Shown: piece after piece, positions 11,379 through 18,816 of the stretch
Layout of the letters: each line of letters opens with the position of its first letter
How positions within the stretch are numbered: position 1 is the first letter of the stretch
DNA from: Bacilli bacterium
Lineage (GTDB): Bacteria > Bacillota_I > Bacilli_A > RF39 > UBA660
Assembly (NCBI GenBank): GCA_016295795.1
Contig: JAEDKN010000002.1
Span: 8,109 to 72,108, forward strand
Direction: 5' to 3'
DNA length: 64,000 nt
Translations under genes and position numbers: made by a program
Notes under the pieces: model-generated
The model's input: only the letters and a program-made list of their open reading frames with translations
Database searches by the model: none
What the model was told of the DNA's origin: nothing

Positions 11379-11402
11379 AAAAGAGTTTATCTCTTTTTTT
11401 TT
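11379..11402 (+). terminator. tuf terminator
   Basis: Stem AAAAGAG/CTCTTTT with loop TTTAT directly after the tuf stop, followed by about ten T. Confidence 0.85.
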
Positions 11403-11452
11403 AGTATAAATTTTTTAGTTTAAAAATTCAGAATTAAAATGCAAAAAAATAA

Positions 11453-11483
11453 AACCTCTTTCTTATAAAATCAGAAAGAGGTT
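11453..11483. terminator. Terminator of the reverse lipoprotein gene (may act on both strands)
   Basis: An 11-bp perfect stem, AACCTCTTTCT (11453-11463) with AGAAAGAGGTT (11473-11483). Read on the minus strand it is followed by a T-rich tract, which fits termination of the 11517 gene. Confidence 0.8.
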
Positions 11484-11516
11484 ATTCTTTATACTAATAT
11501 TCTTATTAATACTATA

Positions 11517-11939
11517 TTATTTAACGTTGTTAAAAGAAGAGATAACGAAATCAAAGGCCTCGGTATTAATATTTTTTTCAATAACTAGGCCAGAATTATA
11601 TTCGATTTCAATTTGTTCAACAACACCTTCAGAAGAAGATATATAGCCATTTTTGATTATATCTTTATAAGTTTCAGAATTAGTATCAAAAATATAAAGA
11701 ACAAACACACTATCATCATTTAAATAGTAATAATAAGTTTCGTCAGAATTATGCTCGGGATTAACAAGTTTAATCTTTTCAAAATCAATATTATTTTTGG
11801 CTAATTCAGCATCAAATTTAGTAACTAAATCAGTATTTTCAGAAATTTCAGCAGAAGAATTAGATTGATTTTTATCACAAGCACAAGTAAGAACCAAAAT
11901 TACTAATAATAAAAATGGTAAAAGATTTTTGACTTTCAT
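11517..11939 (-). CDS. Small putative lipoprotein of unknown function
   Basis: 140 residues. The N-terminus is a basic residue pair plus a Leu/Val-rich helix ending in LTCAC, where Cys21 with Ala at -1 can serve as the lipidation site; the lipobox is imperfect (Thr at -3). The mature part is acidic and Asn/Ser-rich near the start, then a mixed alpha/beta sequence without cysteines. It therefore probably sits on the outer face of the membrane. A GGAGGC lies just upstream and a sigma-A promoter is present, so it is a single-gene unit. No family is recognised. Confidence 0.7.
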   Translation of the reverse strand: MKVKNLLPFLLLVILVLTCACDKNQSNSSAEISENTDLVTKFDAELAKNNIDFEKIKLVNPEHNSDETYYYYLNDDSVFVLYIFDTNSETYKDIIKNGYISSSEGVVEQIEIEYNSGLVIEKNINTEAFDFVISSFNNVK

Positions 11940-11963
11940 AACAGCCTCCTTTATTATGGAATA

Positions 11964-11992
11964 ATTGTATCACAAAGAAAAACAATATTCAA
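11964..11992 (-). promoter_or_regulatory. Promoter of the 11517 lipoprotein gene
   Basis: On the minus strand TTGAAT (11987-11992) and TACAAT (11964-11969) are 17 bp apart, and the -10 is preceded by TGA as in extended -10 elements. Confidence 0.75.
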
Positions 11993-12000
11993 TGTAGTAA

Positions 12001-12029
12001 TTGACACAAAAGAATTAATGTAAGATAAT
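12001..12029 (+). promoter_or_regulatory. Promoter of the surface metallopeptidase gene
   Basis: TTGACA (12001-12006), 17 bp, GATAAT (12024-12029), about 29 bp before the chosen GTG start. Confidence 0.7.
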
Positions 12030-12057
12030 AATAATAGAAAATAGGAAAGTGATAAAT

Positions 12058-13629
12058 GTGAAAGAAGAAAAGAAAAACCAAAAATGGGAAATAATAGCAT
12101 TTGTAGTGGTATTGATAGTATTAATAGTAGCAATAATATTTGTAATAATAAAAAATATTACAAAAGAAGTTGAAGGAAATAAAAATGAAGCTATAGTAGT
12201 ACCAACTGTATTATACTTTGATAATGTAATAGGTTCAGAGGTAGAAAAAGGAACAAGAATAGAAGCAAAAGGTTTTTTTACGTATGTAGGAGTTAAGGAT
12301 TACTATTTTAAAGCTGGTGCATATGATGAAAATACAAAGATAGTAGAAACCAATTGTACCAAGGTGGATGTAAGTAAATATTCTACTGTTAAATTTAACG
12401 TAAATAAGAGTGGAATGTATGCGAAATGGACGATATATAGTGATAGTGTATGTAAAAGGAAGGTAATAGATTATAAAACAAGGGAGTATGAAGTAAAAGG
12501 TAGTAGCACATCGACAAATAAGACATTCAAAGCAACATTTGATAAAAATGGAGCAACAAGTATAGGAAGTAGTAGTTTGAGTTGTAACACAACAGGTAGC
12601 TCATGCACAGTAAAAGCACCAAGTATAAAAAGAGATGGATATACAATAGTAGGATGGAATACATCAAAGAATGCAACAACAGCACAATATAAAGTAGGAA
12701 GTACAATAACATTAACGAAAAATACAACATTTTATGCTATTACAAAGAAAAACACAACTGGCAGTAGTTCTTCAGGAACTACAACAACAAAGACATTCAA
12801 AGCAACATTTGATAAAAATGGAGCAACTAGTATAGGAAGTAGTAGTTTGAGTTGTAACACAACAGGTAGCTCATGCACAGTAAAAGCACCAAGTATAAAA
12901 AGAGATGGATATACAATAGTAGGATGGAATACATCAAAGAATGCAACAACAGCACAATATAAAGTAGGAAGTACAATAACATTAACGAAAAATACAACAT
13001 TTTATGCTATTACAAAGAAGAATACAACTAGTGGTAGTTCTTCTAGTAGTTCTAGCAGTAGTAAGGCTAAAAACGGAATAGCTTATTCAAAAAAAGTAAA
13101 TGGAACTACTGTGTATGTTGAGAATGGTTGCTCATCTTCTATAGTAAATAAATACATAGCTGATATACAAGCCAATCCAAGTTATTTAGTTCAAGCAGGG
13201 AATATATATATATTAACAAAAAATTCATTTAATAGTTATTATGGGACACAAAATGCTATAGGAATGACTAGTGGATTTGCTATGCTTTGGGCTTCTGATA
13301 TTAGATGTGATTCTTACTATGATGGGGTTGTTGCTCATGAACTTGCACATGGAATGGATGGCTATTATGCATTTTTAAAGGGAAAGGGTCGAATTTCTGC
13401 AAGAAGGGAATTTACGCAATTATATAATAAATATTATAAAAAAATATTAACTGATTACGCATTTGATGAAGGTACAGACGAGTTCTTTGCAGAAGCATAT
13501 GCATTTTACTTTGGTAAATACATATCAAAGCCTTCAAAAGAATTGTCTGGATATAGACAAAATTACCCAGGAGAATTAAAAACGTTGATGGAACAAACTC
13601 TTAAAGAAATGTCTCAAGTTAATTGGTAA
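12058..13629 (+). CDS. Membrane-anchored surface metallopeptidase with two B-repeat modules (lethal-factor/Pro-Pro endopeptidase-like)
   Basis: 523 residues from GTG 12058; a GTG at 12049 overlaps the AGGAAAG ribosome site and is less likely. Order: short Lys-rich cytoplasmic start, one transmembrane helix (about 10-35), a beta-rich domain, two InlB/Listeria-Bacteroides-type repeats (each FKATFDKNGATS... to ...TLTKNTTFYA), Ser/Thr linkers, then a C-terminal gluzincin domain. That domain has HELAHGMDG (about 426-434) as the HExxH zinc site and DEFFAEAYAFYF (about 472-483) supplying the third ligand Glu, as in ATLF/PPEP peptidases. It probably cleaves surface or secreted substrates while held at the membrane. 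The substrate cannot be told from sequence. Confidence 0.82.
   Translation: MKEEKKNQKWEIIAFVVVLIVLIVAIIFVIIKNITKEVEGNKNEAIVVPTVLYFDNVIGSEVEKGTRIEAKGFFTYVGVKDYYFKAGAYDENTKIVETNCTKVDVSKYSTVKFNVNKSGMYAKWTIYSDSVCKRKVIDYKTREYEVKGSSTSTNKTFKATFDKNGATSIGSSSLSCNTTGSSCTVKAPSIKRDGYTIVGWNTSKNATTAQYKVGSTITLTKNTTFYAITKKNTTGSSSSGTTTTKTFKATFDKNGATSIGSSSLSCNTTGSSCTVKAPSIKRDGYTIVGWNTSKNATTAQYKVGSTITLTKNTTFYAITKKNTTSGSSSSSSSSSKAKNGIAYSKKVNGTTVYVENGCSSSIVNKYIADIQANPSYLVQAGNIYILTKNSFNSYYGTQNAIGMTSGFAMLWASDIRCDSYYDGVVAHELAHGMDGYYAFLKGKGRISARREFTQLYNKYYKKILTDYAFDEGTDEFFAEAYAFYFGKYISKPSKELSGYRQNYPGELKTLMEQTLKEMSQVNW
12520..13029 (+). repeat. Tandem duplication of the B-repeat module within the peptidase gene
   Basis: Two 240-bp copies, 12520-12759 and 12790-13029, repeat at a period of 270 bp with three mismatches seen (for example 12558 versus 12828). 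Serine/threonine-rich linker codons separate them. Such identity implies a recent duplication or ongoing gene conversion. Confidence 0.95.
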
Positions 13630-13632
13630 GAA

Positions 13633-13667
13633 AAAAGAGCAAAAGATTTTATTTCTTTTGCTCTTTT
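13633..13667. terminator. Bidirectional terminator between the peptidase and femX-like genes
   Basis: A 13-bp stem AAAAGAGCAAAAG (13633-13645) with CTTTTGCTCTTTT (13655-13667), flanked by A and T runs, overlaps the 3' end of the reverse gene. Confidence 0.88.
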
Positions 13668-14911
13668 AAATTGTACTTATCTTTCGTATTTCTATATAAA
13701 GCGTACATTGGTTTATTTATTATTATATTAAATTCACCGATGTATTCTGTTGCTAAACTATTATATCCAAGTTTTGCTTCATTCAATCCCTTATAACGAT
13801 TGTTATCTGTAAAATCTCCAGAGATTGCATTTAAATCAAAAAATGAAATCTCTGATTGTGCATATTTTTCTATTATTTTCCATTTTGTAAGATATCCGGG
13901 GCATAAATTGTTATATTCTTCTGAGTAGCCATCAATTAATAAATTAATTTGATTTCCGTATTTAATTATTATGGCACCACCAATAAGCAATCCTTCAGGA
14001 TGATCCTTTAACAACTGTGTGGATATAATTAGATGTTTTTTATATGATGCAAGTATCCTATCTGATTCCATTTTTTTATTTAACACAGTTCTCATGTCCT
14101 TGCCTTTGTAACCCTCTTCTTGTATAACATTATTTAGATAATCATTAACTTCTGATTCTTTTTCAAATAAATGCTTACTGTTAGATACATAAACTTCAGT
14201 ATTTATTTTGGCTAAATAGATTTCAAAAGAGTCCTGAAAATTTTTCTTAAATTCTTGATAATACCTTAATGAATAGTTTCCTTTTTTTCTAATGAATTCG
14301 TAGATTTGTTCTATATTATTAGTATTATCTTTGTATATTTCAACGCCAAATTTTACAGCCTTTCTAAGTTTGTTACGAACTTGTTTTTCTAAATCATAAA
14401 ATAATTCTGTTGCTTTTTTATTTTGCATATCTAAAATCGCATGCCATCTTGGTTTAACTGCTTCTAAATAATTATTAAATCCGCAGTGATTAAAGCCAGT
14501 GTTTTTCAAACAAGACATAATTTTATCTATTTCGTTATTTTGACTTATTATATTACCTTCTTGGTCTCTAATGCTTTTAACTATTAGTGGATCAATTTTC
14601 AATATTAGAAAGCTCTGTTTAAACAAATAGCTTTTCATTTTTTTTACTGCTTCAGGTAGTAATTTATAATCATTGTAATTAATCAATAATCCATGAGGGG
14701 CATATCCGTATTTAAATCCCATGAATATAGGCCTATGCAAAATTAAGGAAACACCAATCAAATTGCCATTATGAACAAATCCTATATAGGAGGCTTTAAA
14801 ACCAAAGTTAGTCATCAAGGTACCATATGCAACAGATTGATAATAGTTTCTTAAAGGATGATTTCTGGCAAAATTTTCAAACTCACTATATTTCAAGTTA
14901 ACTATCTTCAT
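13649..14911 (-). CDS. FemABX-family aminoacyltransferase (first copy)
   Basis: 420 residues. Family members use aminoacyl-tRNA to add amino acids to the lipid II stem peptide, building the interpeptide bridge at the inner face of the membrane. The N-terminal GNAT-like half has YYQSVAYGTLMTNFG, YAPHGLLINY and the R..DQEG insert. The second half has WHAILDMQ and RNKLRKAVKFG, followed by the coiled-coil arm and the YLTKWKIIEKYA...FDLNAISGDF motif of the second GNAT domain. It has the same length as the second copy at 62654 but is clearly diverged. It is monocistronic with its own promoter. Which residue it transfers is not visible. Confidence 0.88.
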   Translation of the reverse strand: MKIVNLKYSEFENFARNHPLRNYYQSVAYGTLMTNFGFKASYIGFVHNGNLIGVSLILHRPIFMGFKYGYAPHGLLINYNDYKLLPEAVKKMKSYLFKQSFLILKIDPLIVKSIRDQEGNIISQNNEIDKIMSCLKNTGFNHCGFNNYLEAVKPRWHAILDMQNKKATELFYDLEKQVRNKLRKAVKFGVEIYKDNTNNIEQIYEFIRKKGNYSLRYYQEFKKNFQDSFEIYLAKINTEVYVSNSKHLFEKESEVNDYLNNVIQEEGYKGKDMRTVLNKKMESDRILASYKKHLIISTQLLKDHPEGLLIGGAIIIKYGNQINLLIDGYSEEYNNLCPGYLTKWKIIEKYAQSEISFFDLNAISGDFTDNNRYKGLNEAKLGYNSLATEYIGEFNIIINKPMYALYRNTKDKYNLKEQKK

Positions 14912-14943
14912 ACTTAAACCTCCTATGACTCATTATATAAGAA

Positions 14944-14972
14944 ATTATAACACAATATTAAATATTTTTGAA
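14944..14972 (-). promoter_or_regulatory. Promoter of the first femX-like gene
   Basis: On the minus strand TTCAAA (14967-14972), 17 bp, TATAAT (14944-14949). AGGAGG follows before the ATG. Confidence 0.75.
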
Positions 14973-15012
14973 TAAATTTATATTAATATTATGTGCTAAA
15001 TTAATCTAATAC

Positions 15013-15041
15013 TTGCATTTTTAAACATTCTATGTTAGATT
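15013..15041 (+). promoter_or_regulatory. secG promoter
   Basis: TTGCAT (15013-15018), 17 bp, TAGATT (15036-15041), with TG one base before the -10 (extended -10). Confidence 0.6.
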
Positions 15042-15068
15042 AATTAATAGTGATACGGAGGGATCGAC

Positions 15069-15284
15069 TTGAAAACATTTTTGTTAATAATATCTTTGTT
15101 ACTTATTGCAATTGTTTTATTACAAAGTAATAAAGCAGAGAGTGCATCGCAAATAATTTCTGGTGGGAATTCTGACTTATTTAGTAGAAGAAAAGAGCGT
15201 GGAGTAGAACTTTTAATCAGTAGAATCACATTAGCGCTAGGAATGATTTTTTTCCTAGTAAGTTTGATAGCTGAATTTATATAA
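15069..15284 (+). CDS. secG: Protein translocase subunit SecG
   Basis: 71 residues with a TTG start, chosen because GGAGGG sits about seven bases upstream. Two transmembrane helices flank a short loop containing LLQSNKAESASQIISGG, the recognisable SecG segment, followed by RRKERGVELLISRIT. SecG is the small accessory subunit of SecYEG and speeds SecA-driven export. As in many Bacilli it precedes rnr and smpB. A terminator follows, so it is probably transcribed alone. Confidence 0.93.
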   Translation: MKTFLLIISLLLIAIVLLQSNKAESASQIISGGNSDLFSRRKERGVELLISRITLALGMIFFLVSLIAEFI

Positions 15285-15286
15285 TT

Positions 15287-15309
15287 AGACTGTAAAAAGT
15301 CTTTTTTTT
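15287..15309 (+). terminator. secG terminator
   Basis: Short stem AGACT (15287-15291) with AGTCT (15298-15302), then eight T. Confidence 0.7.
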
Positions 15310-15313
15310 ATTG

Positions 15314-15319
15314 TATAAT
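15314..15319 (+). promoter_or_regulatory. -10 element before rnr
   Basis: TATAAT at 15314-15319, 30 bp before the rnr ATG; no convincing -35 because the terminator T run occupies that position. Confidence 0.4.
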
Positions 15320-15348
15320 TGTATTTAAGGATATATAAGGTGGATTAT

Positions 15349-17448
15349 ATGGAAGAAAAAATTTTGGAAATATTAAGAAAATCGGGTAAAGCATTATCTA
15401 TAGAGGAATTGGACTCTTGTTTGGAATTGAATACTATAGAAGAAACAAGAGAGTTTTCAGATGCCTTAAGAAAGCTTGAAGTAGAGTATAAAGTGTATCA
15501 TTCAAATAAAGATCGTTATATGCTTTTAGAAGATAGTAATCTTAGAAAAGGTAGATTAAGAGTGAATAAAAAAGGATTCGGGTTTGTTGAAGTTAGAGAC
15601 GAGGAAGATATATTTATCTCTGAAACAAATATAAATAAAGCACTAAATAATGATACCGTCATAGTAGAAATTTTAAGTAAGAATAATGGTGAAAAAAGAG
15701 AGGGAAGAATTCTTAAGATTTTAGAGAGAGATTTATCCACAGTTGTTGGGGAAATTTATTTTAAAAAAAATAAGGGATATATAATTCCCGACGATAGAAA
15801 ACTTGATATTCAACTTGAAGTTGATAAGGATAAAGCAATGGGTGCAGTTGATGGACATAAGGTAGTAGCTAGAATATTGAAAAATATTACAAAAAATCGC
15901 TATAAAGGTGAAATAATAAAGATAATTGGTCATAAAAATGATCCTGGTGTAGATATTCTTTCTATTGTTTATAAATATGAGATAAATGATTCTTTCCCTG
16001 ATGAAGTAATAAAGGAATTGGATGGTATTCCAGAAGAGGTGAGCTCAAAAGAGAAAATTGGACGAAAGGATTTAACTAATGAAGTAATATTTACAATAGA
16101 TGGGGATGACACTAAAGATATAGATGATGCTATCTCTATTGAAGTTCTTGAAAATGGTAATTACAAATTAGGTGTACATATTGCAGATGTTTCCTATTAT
16201 GTAAAGGAAGGTTCAGCACTAGACAAGGAAGCTATGGATAGAGGGACTTCTGTTTATCTTGTTGATAGAGTAATTCCGATGTTTCCACATAAATTATCAA
16301 ATGGTATCTGTTCTTTAAATCCTGGTGTAGAAAGACTAGCAATCTCTTGTGTTATGGAAGTAGATCAAAATGGAAAGACAGTGGATTATCAAATATTTGA
16401 AAGTGTGATAAAATCAAGAATTCAAATGACTTATAAAAAAGTTAATCGGGTTATAGAGAAAAATGAGATTCCTGATGGATATGAACCATATGTGCAGAAA
16501 TTAAAACTAATGGATGAGTTATCAAAAATTATTAGAAAGAACAAGGAAAATAGGGGATACATTGATTTTGATGTTGATGAAGCAAAAATCTTGGTAGATG
16601 AAAAGTGTCATCCAACAGATGTTATATTGAGATCTCGAGGAAGAGGAGAAAATATAATTGAAGATTTTATGATTCAAGCAAATGAATGTGTAGCAACGCA
16701 TATATTTTATATGGACTTACCTTTTATCTATCGTATTCACGAATATCCAAAAGAAGAAAAAATTAGAGATTTTATATCGTTTGTACAGAGTTTAGGTTAT
16801 ACAATCAATTTTAATTTAAAAGATATGAGTCCAAAATCAATCCAAAAATTAATAAGTTCTTTAAAGGATAAAAAAGAATTTAAAGTTTTATCTAGCTTAC
16901 TTTTACGAAATATGCAAAAGGCAATATATTTGCCCCAAAATTTAGGGCATTATGGATTAGCTAGTAAGTGCTATACTCATTTTACTTCACCAATCAGAAG
17001 ATATCCGGATACTACTGTTCATAGACTTCTTAGAACCTATTTGTTTAATGGGGATATATCTACGCAAACCATAAATAAATGGCAAGAAAAATTAGTATAT
17101 ATTGCTGAGAATTCGTCTTTTAAAGAAAGAGAATCCGTAGAATGTGAACGTGAAGTAGAAGATATGAAAATGGCCGAATATATGGAAGATCATATAGGTG
17201 AAGAATATAAAGGTATCATTTCATCTGTTACGAATTTTGGATTGTTTGTTCAACTGGATAATCTTATAGAGGGACTAGTACATGTAAATGATATGAAGGA
17301 TTACTTTGTTTATGATGAAGCAACTCAGACCCTTACTGGTGAAAAAACAAAAATGAGATATACTCTAGGAGATGAGGTGCTAATAAAAGTAAAAGCAGCC
17401 TCACATGAAGCTAAAACTATAGATTTTGAAATTATAAAGAAATTGTAG
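15349..17448 (+). CDS. rnr: Ribonuclease R
   Basis: 699 residues from ATG 15349, preceded by AAGGTGG; a TTG 30 bp upstream lies inside the promoter. RNase R is the processive 3'-5' exonuclease that degrades structured RNA and works with tmRNA on non-stop mRNAs. In order: an N-terminal winged helix, cold-shock domains (KGRLRVNKKGFGFVEV), the RNB catalytic domain with DGDDTKDIDDAISIEV and YTHFTSPIRRYPDTTVHRLL, and a C-terminal S1 domain (YKGIISSVTNFGLFVQLDN). The Asp cluster of RNB is intact. It lies five bases before smpB, matching its role in trans-translation. Confidence 0.97.
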   Translation: MEEKILEILRKSGKALSIEELDSCLELNTIEETREFSDALRKLEVEYKVYHSNKDRYMLLEDSNLRKGRLRVNKKGFGFVEVRDEEDIFISETNINKALNNDTVIVEILSKNNGEKREGRILKILERDLSTVVGEIYFKKNKGYIIPDDRKLDIQLEVDKDKAMGAVDGHKVVARILKNITKNRYKGEIIKIIGHKNDPGVDILSIVYKYEINDSFPDEVIKELDGIPEEVSSKEKIGRKDLTNEVIFTIDGDDTKDIDDAISIEVLENGNYKLGVHIADVSYYVKEGSALDKEAMDRGTSVYLVDRVIPMFPHKLSNGICSLNPGVERLAISCVMEVDQNGKTVDYQIFESVIKSRIQMTYKKVNRVIEKNEIPDGYEPYVQKLKLMDELSKIIRKNKENRGYIDFDVDEAKILVDEKCHPTDVILRSRGRGENIIEDFMIQANECVATHIFYMDLPFIYRIHEYPKEEKIRDFISFVQSLGYTINFNLKDMSPKSIQKLISSLKDKKEFKVLSSLLLRNMQKAIYLPQNLGHYGLASKCYTHFTSPIRRYPDTTVHRLLRTYLFNGDISTQTINKWQEKLVYIAENSSFKERESVECEREVEDMKMAEYMEDHIGEEYKGIISSVTNFGLFVQLDNLIEGLVHVNDMKDYFVYDEATQTLTGEKTKMRYTLGDEVLIKVKAASHEAKTIDFEIIKKL

Positions 17449-17453
17449 GTGAT

Positions 17454-17897
17454 ATGGTGGAAATACTTAATAGGCGAGCAAAGCACGATTATTTTATAGA
17501 AGAAGAATATGAATGTGGGATAGTTTTAACTGGGACAGAAATTAAAGCTATTAGAGATGGAAAATGCAATTTGAAAGATAGTTATGCTGTTATAAGAAAA
17601 AACGAAATTTATTTACTTAATATGTTTATATCTCATTATAAGGAAGGAAATATTTTTAATCATAATGAAACAAGAACTAGAAAACTTTTAATGCATAAAA
17701 AGGAAATATTAAAACTTAGTGAGAAAATCAATTTACAAGGATTTACTTTAATTCCTCTAAAATTGTATTTCAAAAACAATAAAGCAAAGATATTATTGGG
17801 TTTATGTAAAGGAAAAAAGAATTATGATAAAAGAGAAAGTATAAAGGAAAGGGATATACAAAGACAAATGGATAAGTCTAGTAAGATCAGATACTGA
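17454..17897 (+). CDS. smpB: tmRNA-binding protein SmpB
   Basis: 147 residues, normal length. It binds the tRNA-like part of tmRNA and brings it to stalled ribosomes. Conserved segments are AKHDYFIEEEYECGIVLTGTEIKAIRDGKCNL, the IYLLNMFISHY strand and HNETRTRKLLMHKKEI; the basic C-terminal tail (KGKKNYDKRESIKERDIQRQMD) is the part that enters the mRNA channel. It starts five bases after the rnr stop and lies 47 bp before ssrA. It ends in TGA, which shows that TGA is a stop in this genome. Confidence 0.98.
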   Translation: MVEILNRRAKHDYFIEEEYECGIVLTGTEIKAIRDGKCNLKDSYAVIRKNEIYLLNMFISHYKEGNIFNHNETRTRKLLMHKKEILKLSEKINLQGFTLIPLKLYFKNNKAKILLGLCKGKKNYDKRESIKERDIQRQMDKSSKIRY

Positions 17898-17906
17898 GCA
17901 ATTTTA

Positions 17907-17935
17907 TTGAAAAAAAGCATAAATTATGATATAAT
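17907..17935 (+). promoter_or_regulatory. ssrA promoter
   Basis: TTGAAA (17907-17912), 17 bp, TATAAT (17930-17935) with TGA just upstream (extended -10). The predicted start falls at the mature tmRNA 5' end. Confidence 0.82.
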
Positions 17936-17944
17936 CTAGTTCAT

Positions 17945-18325
17945 GGGGCCGACTAGGTTTCGACAGGAAGGATTGAATTTAGATAGCAAGTAGGAAGCAA
18001 ACCTTAAATTGCATCAGTTAAATATAACTGGAAACAAAATTAAAGATGCATTCGCTTCAATGTTTAATAAAAACGCTGTAGCTTTTGCCTAATTTATTAG
18101 GGAATGCGCTCTTATAAATTCTTTTCCTACGGGAATTTATTAAGGGCTGATTTTAGTAGGATATATTTCCGTTATGTCTATGAATGGAAATGAATTTTTA
18201 TAGACTAGTTATATAATTGGTTGTTAATTACTTGTTATATAATGAATTTTATTAATTAACTAAACTTGTAGAAGTCTATCTGTCACCCTTTTTGGACGGG
18301 AGTTCGATTCTCCCCGGCTCCACCA
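17945..18325 (+). ncRNA. ssrA: Transfer-messenger RNA (tmRNA)
   Basis: The 5' end GGGGCCG pairs with CGGCTCC near the 3' end to form the acceptor stem, and CCA is encoded at 18323-18325. TTTCGACAGG after the acceptor and the GTTCGATTCTCCCC T-arm are typical. Resume reading begins at GGA (18030) after the conserved AAATATAACT, giving the 20-residue tag GNKIKDAFASMFNKNAVAFA and a TAA at 18090-18092. The tag is longer than that of Bacillus subtilis (14) and shorter than those of mycoplasmas. It adjoins smpB and rnr, its working partners. Confidence 0.96.
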
Positions 18326-18363
18326 GTTTGATAGGAAACTCGAATTTTTCGAGATTAAAATAT

Positions 18364-18396
18364 AAAATATCGGAGTAGTTTACTCCGATATTTTTT
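18364..18396 (+). terminator. ssrA terminator
   Basis: A 14-bp perfect stem, AAAATATCGGAGTA (18364-18377) with TACTCCGATATTTT (18381-18394), followed by T. Confidence 0.92.
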
Positions 18397-18419
18397 CTTT
18401 ACGATATAATTGCGCAATA

Positions 18420-18458
18420 AAAATCAAGGGTATAAATAAATTTTGCCCTCGATTTTTT
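18420..18458. terminator. Terminator of the YjcZ-like gene (T tracts on both strands)
   Basis: AAATCAAGGG (18421-18430) pairs with CCCTCGATTT (18446-18455), one mismatch. T runs follow on both strands. It ends the reverse microprotein gene. Confidence 0.65.
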
Positions 18459-18532
18459 ATTAAGGTTTTCTAATTATTGTGTTAAATTAGTACGATATAT
18501 TTTAGAAGACGTTAAAAGTTATACACTAGTTG

Positions 18533-18664
18533 TTATATGCAATTTTTTGATTCGGGGCATCTGAATAGGAATAGGATTATAAATATTATTATGATTATCC
18601 AAATCCAATAATTATTATTGCCACCACAGCAGCAACTAGGATATCCATAATTATATCCGTACAT
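18533..18664 (-). CDS. YjcZ-like microprotein, 43 residues
   Basis: The ATG at 18664 (minus strand) follows AAAGGAG at ideal spacing, and the frame runs 43 codons to TAA. The product begins MYGYNYGYPSCCCGG, continues with an Asn/Trp stretch and one very hydrophobic helix rich in Ile and Phe, and ends with a short charged tail. Tyr/Gly/Cys head plus single helix is the layout of the YjcZ family, which in Bacillus is linked to sporulation. It has its own promoter and terminator. The tail is longer than usual in the family. Function in this organism is unknown. Confidence 0.75.
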   Translation of the reverse strand: MYGYNYGYPSCCCGGNNNYWIWIIIIIFIILFLFRCPESKNCI

Positions 18665-18686
18665 AAAATCATTCTCCTTTCAATAT

Positions 18687-18714
18687 ATTATATTTTTATA
18701 TTTTAAAAGTGCAA
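18687..18714 (-). promoter_or_regulatory. Promoter of the YjcZ-like gene
   Basis: On the minus strand TTGCAC (18709-18714), 16 bp, TATAAT (18687-18692). Confidence 0.65.
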
Positions 18715-18816
18715 CGTTATAAACCTAGTGAAATAGGGCTTTTATCACAATGCTATCTTTATTATTTATCGAATATAAAAAATATAAACAAATATAATTA
18801 ATTGGAGGATTATATA

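Noticed and set aside
12527..12730. Reverse-strand 67-codon frame within the B-repeat region
   Set aside because: It is the mirror of the repeated coding sequence, Leu/Tyr-rich by codon reversal, without ribosome site.
17895..17897. Possible Mollicutes genetic code (TGA as Trp)
   Set aside because: smpB and map end in TGA at the expected family lengths, and Trp is encoded by TGG throughout, so code 11 applies.
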